From: Occultella kanbiaonis
Lineage (GTDB): Bacteria > Actinomycetota > Actinomycetes > Actinomycetales > Beutenbergiaceae
Assembly: GCF_009708215.1 (NCBI RefSeq)
Contig: NZ_CP046175.1
Location: 930,001 to 994,000, forward strand
Direction: 5' to 3'
DNA length: 64,000 bases
This document shows positions 53,513 through 60,936 of this stretch, piece by piece. Under the pieces are notes generated by a model. It did no database searches. It saw nothing but the letters and a program-made list of their open reading frames with translations, and had not been told where the DNA came from. Each line of letters opens with the position of its first letter. Position 1 is the first letter of the stretch. The translations under genes were made by a program, and so were the position numbers.

Positions 53513-53937
53513 AGGTCGTGGGGTCGCAAACGGGGATTTCGGATCCGTACCGAGAGTCGTGGTCCCGGCCGTTGGCCGGGACCACGTGTATGAGGATGGC
53601 TGCCGGCGGCCCGCGATTTCGCCTCCTTCACTGTGTTCCATGCGGTCGAGGTTCCATGTGGTCGAGCGGGTGTGGTGCCCGGGGGCGAGCGTTGCCGAGC
53701 CGAGCCGCCAACGCCGGGCTGCCCAAAGGGCGGCAGCCCAGCCCGGGTGAGATCGGACCAGGACCTGTCGGGCCACCGGTCCGCGACGGCGGCGGTCACA
53801 AAGTTCGAGGGCGGACCGGCCCACGAGGCTTCGATGATCGCCTCGAACTCCGCACGCACCAGTTGCTCGTCGCAGAGCACCAGAGCCAGAAACTGCTCAT
53901 CGGTGCCCGGCGCGGGTTGGCCACCTCTTCTTCGCAC
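53509..53937 (-). CDS. Uncharacterised protein between Hsp20 and J-domain genes
   Basis: A 142-residue protein not assigned to a named family. About residues 10-50 look folded (DEQFLALVLCDEQLVRAEFE, then AIIEASWAGPP). The remainder is Pro/Arg/Gly-rich, with a GVGGSARQRSPP segment I associate with similar small proteins in actinobacterial stress islands (from memory). GTG start at 53937 with CGGAG upstream. It begins 16 bp after hsp20 and overlaps the J-domain start, arguing that it is expressed. Might be a co-chaperone or adaptor; no activity can be deduced. Confidence 0.65.
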   Translation of the reverse strand: MRRRGGQPAPGTDEQFLALVLCDEQLVRAEFEAIIEASWAGPPSNFVTAAVADRWPDRSWSDLTRAGLPPFGQPGVGGSARQRSPPGTTPARPHGTSTAWNTVKEAKSRAAGSHPHTRGPGQRPGPRLSVRIRNPRLRPHDL

Positions 53938-53953
53938 GACGGACTCCGCCGAC

Positions 53954-54391
53954 TCAGGAGGTGATGACCTGCCGGTCCTGATCCTTGCTCGCGATCTCGA
54001 TCTTGCGGGGCTTGGCTTGCTCGGCCACCGGGATCCGCAGGGTCAGCACACCGGCGTCATAGGCAGCATCGATGCTCTCGGTGTCGAGGTTGTCCCCCAG
54101 CACCAACTGACGGCTGAACGTGCCCCGGGCCCGTTCGGCAGCGATCATGTCCTCGGTGTTCTCCCGCACCGGCCGTTGAGCGCTGACTGTGACCACGTTG
54201 CGTTCGACATCCAGCTCGATCGCGTCAGCGCTCAGTCCTGGAAGGTCGAACTCAACCACGAAGGTGTCGCCCTCGCGCCAGGCATCCATCGGCATCGCCG
54301 TGGGAGCCAGGGTGCCGTCGCCGCGGAACAGGTGCTGTGTCAGCCGGTCCAGGTCCCGGAACGGATCGGTGCGCATCAACAGTTGAGCCAT
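53954..54391 (-). CDS. hsp20: Hsp20/alpha-crystallin small heat-shock protein
   Basis: A 145-residue small heat-shock protein. The alpha-crystallin domain spans about 38-135 ([46 protein letters not shown], the conserved GxLxxxxP-like strand). It holds unfolding proteins for refolding by Hsp70. ATG at 54391 with AAGGAG nine bases upstream. First gene of an operon with an unknown protein and a J-domain protein. A strong promoter lies at 54453-54481. Confidence 0.94.
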   Translation of the reverse strand: MAQLLMRTDPFRDLDRLTQHLFRGDGTLAPTAMPMDAWREGDTFVVEFDLPGLSADAIELDVERNVVTVSAQRPVRENTEDMIAAERARGTFSRQLVLGDNLDTESIDAAYDAGVLTLRIPVAEQAKPRKIEIASKDQDRQVITS

Positions 54392-54452
54392 TTCCAATCA
54401 CTCCTTCTTGTGGATCGGTTCGCCACAGACCTCCTGTGGCAGTGGTAGATTT

Positions 54453-54481
54453 TGTATAGCACCGGCGGCATACTAGTGCAA
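54453..54481 (-). promoter_or_regulatory. Strong predicted promoter of the hsp20 operon
   Basis: On the minus strand TTGCAC and TATACA are separated by 17 bp, an unusually good sigma70-type match for this GC-rich sequence, in a visibly AT-rich stretch. The spacer carries an imperfect inverted repeat (GTATGC ... GCTATAC) that could bind the HspR-like regulator encoded divergently. No exact HAIR or CIRCE element is seen. Confidence 0.65.
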
Positions 54482-54591
54482 GAGGTCAATCGAAGAAGGT
54501 TGCTCGTTCCTGACGGCTCGGTCCACGTCGCCCGCACGCGGCCATGGCTCAGCGTCAGTCAGTGCCAACCCGACGAGAGGAGGTCGGCCCC

Positions 54592-54702
54592 GTGATCGTG
54601 ACAAGGTTCTCGGCCGGCTGCGGCATCCGACAGGTTCACGAGTGCGATGCGCGTGGCAGCCGCCACTACGTCCGCGGGGTCTGCAGTCGGGGCCGGCGAT
54701 GA
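54592..54702 (+). CDS. 36-residue Cys/Arg-rich small ORF coupled to the MerR gene
   Basis: A GTG-started frame with AGAGGAGG eight bases upstream, the best ribosome site in this gap. It encodes 36 residues with Cys at 10, 18 and 31, His at 16 and 25, and eight Arg. Its TGA overlaps the ATG of the MerR gene (ATGA). This may be a leader peptide that loads ribosomes onto the regulator gene, or a tiny metal-binding protein. No homologue is recalled. Real expression is uncertain. Confidence 0.4.
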   Translation: MIVTRFSAGCGIRQVHECDARGSRHYVRGVCSRGRR

Positions 54703-55025
54703 GGCCGTTGGACCCCGCGAGGGGCGTCTACGGGATATCCGTGGCCGCCGACCTAGTGGGTATGAGTGTCCAGCGGCTGCGCTGGTACGAGTCACAGGAA
54801 CTGCTCGACCCCGAGCGAACCGCGGGTGGCACACGCCGCTACAGCGAGGACGACCTGTACCGGTTGCGGCGAATCGACCAGTTGCTCGAGGCCGGACTGA
54901 ACCTCGCCGGAATCGCCATGGTGCTGCACCTGCAGGACGAGAACCAGGACCTTCACCATCAACTGCGCCAACAGGAACGCGAGGACCGGGAGTCCACCGA
55001 TGAGAACGGGAGGAAGCGGGGATGA
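54699..55025 (+). CDS. MerR-family regulator, HspR-like
   Basis: A 108-residue regulator. The winged helix-turn-helix GISVAADLVGMSVQRLRWYE (about 12-31) is followed by DPERTAGGTRRYSEDDL and the HspR-like LEAGLNLAGIAMVL, then a short C-terminal coiled coil with EDREST. No metal-binding cysteines. It likely represses the divergent hsp20 operon. ATG at 54699 was chosen over an upstream in-frame ATG because it fits the family start and overlaps the small ORF stop. Confidence 0.85.
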   Translation: MRPLDPARGVYGISVAADLVGMSVQRLRWYESQELLDPERTAGGTRRYSEDDLYRLRRIDQLLEAGLNLAGIAMVLHLQDENQDLHHQLRQQEREDRESTDENGRKRG

Positions 55026-55402
55026 CCACACCATGGACGGACGTGCCTTCAGCAGACTCGTTCGACGAGGCCCCGGAGGCCGACGTGGGCGGAGGGGCCC
55101 GCCCCGCGGTCACTGTTGACATCCAGGACGGCTCCGCCAAGTCGATCGGGTCCACCACCCAGGCCGACCCGCTGGTCGTCCGGGGCCAGGTGGCTCTGCC
55201 CATATTGAGCGTGCGGGAGTTGATCGCGCAGCTCGCCCGGACGGAGGACCAGATCCGCCTGACCGGTCGGTTCGACGCCGGCAGCGCCTCCAGCCCTGAC
55301 GACCTGCGCCAGTTGCTGCGCCAACAGGACCAGCTCATCGCTGAGTTGCGCCGCCGACGGGCGCCCTGCCCCCGCGAGGACTCGCCGGTCGAGGACACCT
55401 GA
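55022..55402 (+). CDS. Hypothetical protein coupled to the MerR gene
   Basis: A 126-residue protein. The first 60 residues are acidic and low in structure; about 65-115 form two helices with LRQLLRQQDQLIAELRRRR, possibly a coiled coil. No family is recognised. ATG at 55022 overlaps the stop of the MerR gene (ATGA), giving a three-ORF chain (54592, 54699, 55022) with 4-bp overlaps. A role connected with the HspR-like regulator is possible. Confidence 0.65.
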   Translation: MTTPWTDVPSADSFDEAPEADVGGGARPAVTVDIQDGSAKSIGSTTQADPLVVRGQVALPILSVRELIAQLARTEDQIRLTGRFDAGSASSPDDLRQLLRQQDQLIAELRRRRAPCPREDSPVEDT

Positions 55403-55484
55403 GCCCGGGGTATCGATCGTCGGCGGTGGCGTCCAGAAGGCTCAGCTGCTGCGACGTCCCCAGTGCCCCGAGCCAGTGCGGTTG

Positions 55485-55836
55485 CTACGCGTCGCGGCGA
55501 CGCAGCGGCGGCGACGAGCGGGACGACGGCGTAACCCGCGACCACGAGTACGCCCTGCCACGGCTCGAGCGTGTGGTTGCTGCCGAGCGCCCCGCTGGTC
55601 GCGAGGAACGAGGTCGCCGCCGGCATCGGGAGGGGATCGATCAGACTCTGGACCCAGTCAATCGGATCAACTGCAGGTGGTCCGGCAGGAGCAGCAACAC
55701 GGCCAGGGACACCGTCACGGCGCCTGCGGTCGAGCGCAGCAGCGTACCCACGCCGAGGGGCGAACAGAGCGGCCGCGATGAGGCAGAACGTGGTCCCTCC
55801 GAACACCCGCCAGGTCTGGGCGCCGTAGTTCATCAC
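55485..55836 (-). pseudogene. Frameshifted remnant of an ABC-2-type permease
   Basis: The reading jumps between frames. One frame gives RVFGGTTFCLIAAALFAP. The next gives GVGTLLRSTAGAVTV followed by SLAVLLLLPDHLQLIRLTGS, as in intact ABC-2 permeases. The first frame then resumes with PMPAATSFLATSGAL and LEPWQGVLVVAGYAVVPL. A final shift yields the usual end LRRRDA and a stop at 55485-55487. At least three frameshifts are needed, and the N-terminal half is missing. Adjacent to a TetR remnant in the opposite direction. Confidence 0.7.
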
Positions 55837-55966
55837 GAGTACGGGACAGCCGATGTCATGAGGCTCGATCAGGTGCCCCGCTCATCGCTGGCACCGGCGT
55901 CGCCGTGCTCTGGTCGCGTGTACTGCGCTGGGTGGTGCTCATGGCGTACCTCTCGTGACGTAGTGA

Positions 55967-56287
55967 CGCGAAGCCGCCTTCTCGGTCGTGGTGACAGCCC
56001 ACGCCTTCGCGCTGCTGGACAGCTACATCAACGGGTTCGCACTCTCGGAGACCTCGCTGCCCATCACCGGGCCGGAAGCCGTCACCGAGGTCGCGGACTC
56101 GATGATGCACCTGTTCGAGCCGGCGGCCCATCCGCACCTGCTCGAGTTCACGACCGAACACGTCCTGGCGCCCGGATACGCCTACGGCGCGGAGTTCGAG
56201 TACGGGCTCGACCTGCTCCTCGACGGCCTCCAGCGGGCGATCGGTGACCACGGCACCGGAGCGGGCGGCTCAGGACCCCGCCGTTGA
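55967..56287 (+). pseudogene. C-terminal remnant of a TetR-family regulator
   Basis: An open stretch after an in-frame stop encodes the typical end of a TetR C-terminal domain: TAHAFALLDSYINGFAL, then LPITGPEAVTEVADSM, TEHVLAPGYAYGAEFEYGLD and LLLDGLQRAI. The DNA-binding half is absent upstream. An internal GTG at 55988 could allow expression of a fragment, but a working regulator is unlikely. Together with the ABC-2 remnant this is a decayed efflux locus. Confidence 0.7.
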
Positions 56288-56317
56288 GACCCGCCCCGGA
56301 CGGGGCCGCAGCCGGCC

Positions 56318-56779
56318 TCAGTCCAGGCAGAACTCGTTGCCCTCGGGGTCGGCCATCACGATGAACCCGATGCTGGTCGGCGGTTCGGGCTCGAACCGCT
56401 TCAGGCGGGTGCCGCCGAGGCCGACGAGACGCGAACACTCGACCTCGAGCGCGGCCATGCGCTCGTCGCCGCGCAGGTCGGAAGCGGTCCGGACGTCGAG
56501 GTGGACTCGGTTCTTGGCGACCTTGTCCTCGGGCACCCGCTGGAAGAACAGGCGCGGACCGACGCCCTCCGGATCCTCGAGGGCGGAGGCCGAGTTGCGC
56601 TCATCCTCGGGCACACCGGCCTTCTCCAGGAAGTCGTCCCAGGCGGCGAGCGGGTCCGCGCCCGGCGCCAGGTCCACTCCTGGCGGGCCGGGGTGGACGT
56701 AGCCGAGCACGTCACGCCAGAACGTCGAGAGGGCGTCGGGGTCGTGGGCGTCGAATGTGATCTGGATCGTGCGGCTCAT
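56318..56779 (-). CDS. VOC-superfamily (glyoxalase-like) protein
   Basis: A 153-residue protein with two beta-alpha-beta-beta-beta modules: ITFDAHDPDALSTFWRDVLG at the start, RLFFQRVPEDKVAKNRVHLD in the middle (His as possible metal ligand) and FIVMADPEGNEFCLD at the end. Members include glyoxalases, dioxygenases and antibiotic-binding proteins; this form often has unknown function. ATG at 56779. Confidence 0.88.
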   Translation of the reverse strand: MSRTIQITFDAHDPDALSTFWRDVLGYVHPGPPGVDLAPGADPLAAWDDFLEKAGVPEDERNSASALEDPEGVGPRLFFQRVPEDKVAKNRVHLDVRTASDLRGDERMAALEVECSRLVGLGGTRLKRFEPEPPTSIGFIVMADPEGNEFCLD

Positions 56780-56847
56780 GAGGTCTCCGTTCGGTTCGGG
56801 ACGTTCAGGGTCCCACCCTGTCGGGAGTCGCGGACAGATCCGGTCCG

Positions 56848-57810
56848 CTATCGGCCGAGGACCTCCGGTAGCTCCGGATCGACCCGGAGTGCATCGAGGA
56901 GGGCCTCGACCGTGCGCCGGCGGTAGTCGACGCCGTCGGCGTCCTTGTGGTGCCTGTCGAAGTAGTCCCGGCTGCCCATGTGGCGCATCGGCCCGATACA
57001 ACGCACCGTGATCCGCCCGTCGCGCTCCGCGCGAGCCCACGGCGAGATCCGGGCCGTCGGCCACCGCCCCGGGAACACCACCTGCCCGAGTGACTGGATC
57101 CGGTCCTTGGAGCCGTACACGTGCCACAGGTGCTCGACCCGGTCCAGGGCCGGGTCCGCGGCGAGGACCCCGCCGATGGAGAACACCGAGACCGGCACGT
57201 CGAGCGCGGCCAGGAACCAGCTCGCGCCGAGTGCGATCTGGCCGCCACCGCTGTACCCGACCACGGTCACCGGCGGCCGGACGTCCCAGTCGTAGCCGTG
57301 CCGCGTCAGCGACTCCGCGATCTCCTGTGCTACCGCGAGACTGAACGTCGGACCGTAGCGTGGGTCGGCGGAGACCAGCACCCGTAGCGCGTTGCGCAGG
57401 TTGATCAGCTTGGAGGCCGTGTTCGCGACCGGAACCCGCTGGAGGCGTTGCAACCGCCTCCAGAACCAGTTCGTCCACCGCTGCGTCAGGCCCCGGTTCT
57501 CGACGGCGTAGGGAAACACGTCCGCAGTGACGACGGCGTCCGGCAGCTCCTGCGACAGCGTCGCCAGCACCGCCTGCTCGCGTCGGGAGTCGGTGGTGCC
57601 GTCCACAGCCCCGATCCCGGACAGGTACACCACGAAGAGGCAAGCATCCCGCCGGACCGCAGGAACGCCGTCGCCAGTCTCCGGTCGGGCGAGCCCGTCG
57701 AGAACCGGTGCCTCCTTGCGCCGTGACCACCACCGCAGCGATTCCAGCGGGGCGAGCAGCGCGAAGGTCAGCGCAAGTGCCACGAGCCCCAGGAACAGCA
57801 CCTCGATCAT
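56848..57810 (-). CDS. Membrane-anchored alpha/beta-hydrolase-like protein
   Basis: A 320-residue protein. The first 22 residues are a membrane anchor (MIEVLFLGLVALALTFALL). The rest looks like an alpha/beta-hydrolase: LFVVYLSGIGAVDG and the nucleophile elbow VVGYSGGGQIALG (Ser about 190). A late His lies in YFDRHHKDADG. The substrate is unknown. ATG at 57810 overlaps the stop of the upstream membrane-protein gene by 4 bp, so the two probably work together. Confidence 0.78.
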   Translation of the reverse strand: MIEVLFLGLVALALTFALLAPLESLRWWSRRKEAPVLDGLARPETGDGVPAVRRDACLFVVYLSGIGAVDGTTDSRREQAVLATLSQELPDAVVTADVFPYAVENRGLTQRWTNWFWRRLQRLQRVPVANTASKLINLRNALRVLVSADPRYGPTFSLAVAQEIAESLTRHGYDWDVRPPVTVVGYSGGGQIALGASWFLAALDVPVSVFSIGGVLAADPALDRVEHLWHVYGSKDRIQSLGQVVFPGRWPTARISPWARAERDGRITVRCIGPMRHMGSRDYFDRHHKDADGVDYRRRTVEALLDALRVDPELPEVLGR

Positions 57811-58466
57811 GCGTGGTGCTCCCGATGCTCGAGAGGCACGAACGGGGCGCCGGAGAGGATGTCGGACGAGGTCAGGATCGTCTCGTGGCCGGTCACGAGC
57901 GTCCAGCCGCGGGAGGTCACGCGCGCGAGCGGTCCGGCGAGGACGACCGAGACCAGGTGGGCGCCGGCCCACGCGACACCGGAGATGGCGAGCGCCGGGA
58001 GCAGGCCGACGCCGAGCACCGGTGCCAGCAGGACCGCGAGTGCGACCGCCGACCACACCTCCAGGACCCGGCCGAACAGCAGGCCGAGGTAGGGGATGAA
58101 CACCAGGAACGCCAGCACGTGCGGCGCGATGGCGAACAGGTAGGCGGCGGTGATCATCTCGCCGTCGACGTTGCCGCGCGTGACGAGCCACGCGACCAGG
58201 GCGATCGCGACGCCGGTGAGGCCACGCAGGAGCACGGTGTAGACGGCTCCGAGCGCGATCGCGGCCACCATGCGCAGGCGCCGGACCCGGTTGATCACGA
58301 ACACGACGGCATGCCCGAGCATGGTCGACAGGCCGGCCAGCACGGCGATGCCGATGCCGAGGGACAGTGCGTGACCGGGCGAGTCGAGCAGCACCGGCGG
58401 CACCCGGAAGGACAGCACGTCGCCCACGGCGGCGAACACCTGGGCGAACCACTCCACGACAGACAT
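57807..58466 (-). CDS. Polytopic membrane protein coupled to the hydrolase
   Basis: A 219-residue protein with about five membrane segments between residues 28 and 190 (LSLGIGIAVLAGLSTMLGHA; AYLFAIAPHVLAFLVFIPYL). It resembles YIP1-like small membrane proteins only in layout. The C-terminal 30 residues are polar. ATG at 58466. Coupled by ATGA overlap to the hydrolase gene. Function unknown. Confidence 0.75.
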   Translation of the reverse strand: MSVVEWFAQVFAAVGDVLSFRVPPVLLDSPGHALSLGIGIAVLAGLSTMLGHAVVFVINRVRRLRMVAAIALGAVYTVLLRGLTGVAIALVAWLVTRGNVDGEMITAAYLFAIAPHVLAFLVFIPYLGLLFGRVLEVWSAVALAVLLAPVLGVGLLPALAISGVAWAGAHLVSVVLAGPLARVTSRGWTLVTGHETILTSSDILSGAPFVPLEHREHHA

Positions 58467-58646
58467 CGGGACACCATCATCCACGGTCCGAGCGCGGGCA
58501 GGGGTCCGCGGGTCGTATCGGCCCCGACGGTCGACGCCCGGGTGTGACCGCCGACACGGTGATCCAGCGCACGATCTAGAGACTTTGCCGGCGGTTCGGA
58601 GTAGACCAGAGGAAGAGGCAGGCCCTCCGAGCGGAACGAGGAGACG

Positions 58647-59801
58647 ATGGCACACCCACGAGTGGTCGTGGTCGGCGGCGGGTACGGCGGGGTCGCCGTG
58701 GCACAGCAGCTCGATGCGGTCGCGGACGTGATCCTGGTGGAGTCCAAGGACGCGTTCGTGCACGCGGTCGGCACCCTCCGAGCTGTCGCCGACCCGGCCT
58801 TCGAGGACCGTGTGTTCCTGCCCTACGACCGGCTGCTCACCCGGGGCCGGGTGATCCATGACACGGCCCGCGCCGTCACGCCCACCCGGGTCAGCTTCAG
58901 TCGGACCGAGTTCGTCGACGCCGACTACCTCGTCCTCGCCACCGGCACCGGGTACCCGTTCCCCGCGAAGTTCCTGGAGTCCGAGGAACGGGTGGTGCGC
59001 TCGCGGATGGCGCGGCTGCGCGACGCGCTCGGGCGGGCGCGCCGGGTGCTGCTCGTCGGTGCCGGTCCCGTCGGAGTGGAGCTCGCCGGCGAACTCACCA
59101 GCGCCTTCCCGGACCTGGGCGTCACCCTCGTGGACCAGGCCGATGACATCCTGACCACCATCGACGTCATCGGTCAGGTGCGCGACTCGATCCGGGCGCA
59201 GCTGGTCCAGCGGGGCGTCGACCTCGTCCTCGGTGCACCGCTCGGCTTCCTGCCTCCGATGGACGTCGGCCGCCTGCACGACTTCACCGTCCGCACCGAC
59301 GCCGGTGTGGAGATCAACGCCCAGGTCTGGTTCCGCTGCTACGGCAACCGGGCCGTGACCGACTACCTGGCCGGTGGCCTGCTCGACGCGCGCCGCCCCG
59401 ACGGGACGCTCCGGGTCACCGAGCACCTGAACGTCGCCGGGCACGAGCACGTGTTCGCCGTCGGGGACATCGCGGACCTGCCCGAGACGAAGCGCGCCGA
59501 CGCCGCTCGCGCCCACGGCCGGGTGGTCGCCACGAACATCGCGGACCTGATCGCCGGCCGCGCGCCGTCGACCGTGTACGAGCCGCCGCCCGAGCGCATC
59601 GTGCTCCCGCTGGGGCCCGACGGCGGTGCCTCCCAACTGCTCGACGGGTCCGGTGTGCCGCGCTTCCACGGGCCCGAGGAGACCAGCCGGATGAAGGGTG
59701 TGGACCTGTTCGCCGACCTCATGGCCGAGCAGTTCCACCGCTTCGACGACGTCACCGAGCATTCCCGCAGCGAGGACACCTCGCTGGAGTACACCGGCTG
59801 A
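58647..59801 (+). CDS. FAD-dependent NAD(P)H oxidoreductase (FSP1/AIFM2- or NDH-2-like)
   Basis: A 384-residue flavoprotein. FAD-binding VVVVGGGYGGVAVA (about 6-19), ATG motif LVLATGTGYPF, NAD(P)-binding LLVGAGPVGVELAGEL and the FAD-ribityl motif VFAVGDIADLPE. Length and single-chain form fit FSP1-like quinone reductases more than ferredoxin reductases. No Cys pair for disulfide chemistry is seen. It may reduce quinones at the membrane. ATG at 58647 with GAGGAGA upstream. Confidence 0.88.
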   Translation: MAHPRVVVVGGGYGGVAVAQQLDAVADVILVESKDAFVHAVGTLRAVADPAFEDRVFLPYDRLLTRGRVIHDTARAVTPTRVSFSRTEFVDADYLVLATGTGYPFPAKFLESEERVVRSRMARLRDALGRARRVLLVGAGPVGVELAGELTSAFPDLGVTLVDQADDILTTIDVIGQVRDSIRAQLVQRGVDLVLGAPLGFLPPMDVGRLHDFTVRTDAGVEINAQVWFRCYGNRAVTDYLAGGLLDARRPDGTLRVTEHLNVAGHEHVFAVGDIADLPETKRADAARAHGRVVATNIADLIAGRAPSTVYEPPPERIVLPLGPDGGASQLLDGSGVPRFHGPEETSRMKGVDLFADLMAEQFHRFDDVTEHSRSEDTSLEYTG

Positions 59802-59844
59802 CGCACCTGGGCGCCCGCGCGGGGTGAGCACTACGCTCGGCGAC

Positions 59845-60807
59845 ATGGCAGCCAAGGCCGACGACACCGCCGTCGAACTCGACGTCGGCGGACGCACCGT
59901 GCGGATCAGCCACCCCGAGCGGGTCATGTTCGCCGCACGCGGGGAGACGAAACTCGACCTCGCGAACTACTACCTCGCCGTCGGCGACGGCATCGTGCGC
60001 GCCCTGCGCGAGCGACCGTGCATGCTGCACCGGTTCCCCGACGGCGTCGCAGGTGCGAAGGTGCACCAGAAGCGGCTGCCGCGGGGCGCACCGGACTGGG
60101 TCGAGACCGTCGAGCTGCACTTCCCCCGGTACAACCGGACCGCCGACGAGCTCTGCGTGACCGAGCTCGCGAGCGTGATCTGGGCCGTGCAGATGTCCAC
60201 CGTCGAGTTCCACCCCTGGAACTCCCGGCGCGCGGACACCGAGAAGCCCGACGAGTGGCGCATCGACCTCGACCCGATGCCGGACTGCCCGTTCGACCGG
60301 GTCCGGCAGGTGGCGCACGTCGCCCACGAGGTCCTCGATGACCTCGGCATCACCGGCTACCCGAAGACCTCCGGCGGATCCGGCCTGCACATCTACGTCC
60401 GGATCGAGCCGGACTGGGGCTTCGACGACGTGCGCCGGGCCGCGCTCGCGTTCGCGCGGGAGGTCGAGCGCCGCGCGCCGAAGGACGTCACCACCACCTG
60501 GTGGCGCAAGGACCGGGACCCGGCCGCGGTGTTCGTCGACTACAACCAGAACGCCCGCGACCACACCATCGCCAGCGCCTACTCGGTGCGCGGCAAGGAC
60601 GAGGGCACGGTGTCCACGCCGATCCGGTGGGACGAGATCGACGGCGTGGACCCGACCGGGTTCACGATCGCGACCGTCCCGGCCCGGTTCGCCAAGCTCG
60701 GGGACCTGCACGCCGACATCGACTCGAAGGCGCATCGTCTGGACGAGCTGCTCGAGTGGGCGGACTCCGACGAGCGCGACGAGCCGGATCCGGGCGGCGA
60801 CGACTGA
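59845..60807 (+). CDS. Stand-alone LigD-type polymerase/primase domain protein
   Basis: A 320-residue archaeo-eukaryotic primase-fold polymerase, as in the PolDom of LigD. Catalytic metal-binding Asp141/Asp143 lie in WRIDLDPMP, SGGSGLHIYV gives the conserved His (about 182), and VFVDYNQNA the third Asp. No ligase or nuclease domain is attached and no ku gene is in view. It probably fills gaps during end-joining or excision repair. ATG at 59845. Confidence 0.92.
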   Translation: MAAKADDTAVELDVGGRTVRISHPERVMFAARGETKLDLANYYLAVGDGIVRALRERPCMLHRFPDGVAGAKVHQKRLPRGAPDWVETVELHFPRYNRTADELCVTELASVIWAVQMSTVEFHPWNSRRADTEKPDEWRIDLDPMPDCPFDRVRQVAHVAHEVLDDLGITGYPKTSGGSGLHIYVRIEPDWGFDDVRRAALAFAREVERRAPKDVTTTWWRKDRDPAAVFVDYNQNARDHTIASAYSVRGKDEGTVSTPIRWDEIDGVDPTGFTIATVPARFAKLGDLHADIDSKAHRLDELLEWADSDERDEPDPGGDD

Positions 60808-60936
60808 ACTGCCGCGCCCGCGCTCTCAGGCGGGGCGGGGGCACGCGAAACCAGGTCGAAACGGTCCCGGGCTACCCTTGCCTCTCGTGTCACCGAACTC
60901 CACCTGCCCCGTCCGACCCACGCTCGAGCAACTCGT

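Noticed and set aside
54417-54490. HAIR or CIRCE element in front of hsp20
   Set aside because: Neither CTTGAGT-N7-ACTCAAG nor the CIRCE consensus is present; only an imperfect inverted repeat overlaps the promoter spacer.
54559-55836. One continuous 425-codon minus-strand gene
   Set aside because: Only its first third resembles a protein, and only when frames are switched; the rest is antisense to the MerR and hypothetical genes. It was called as a short pseudogene instead.
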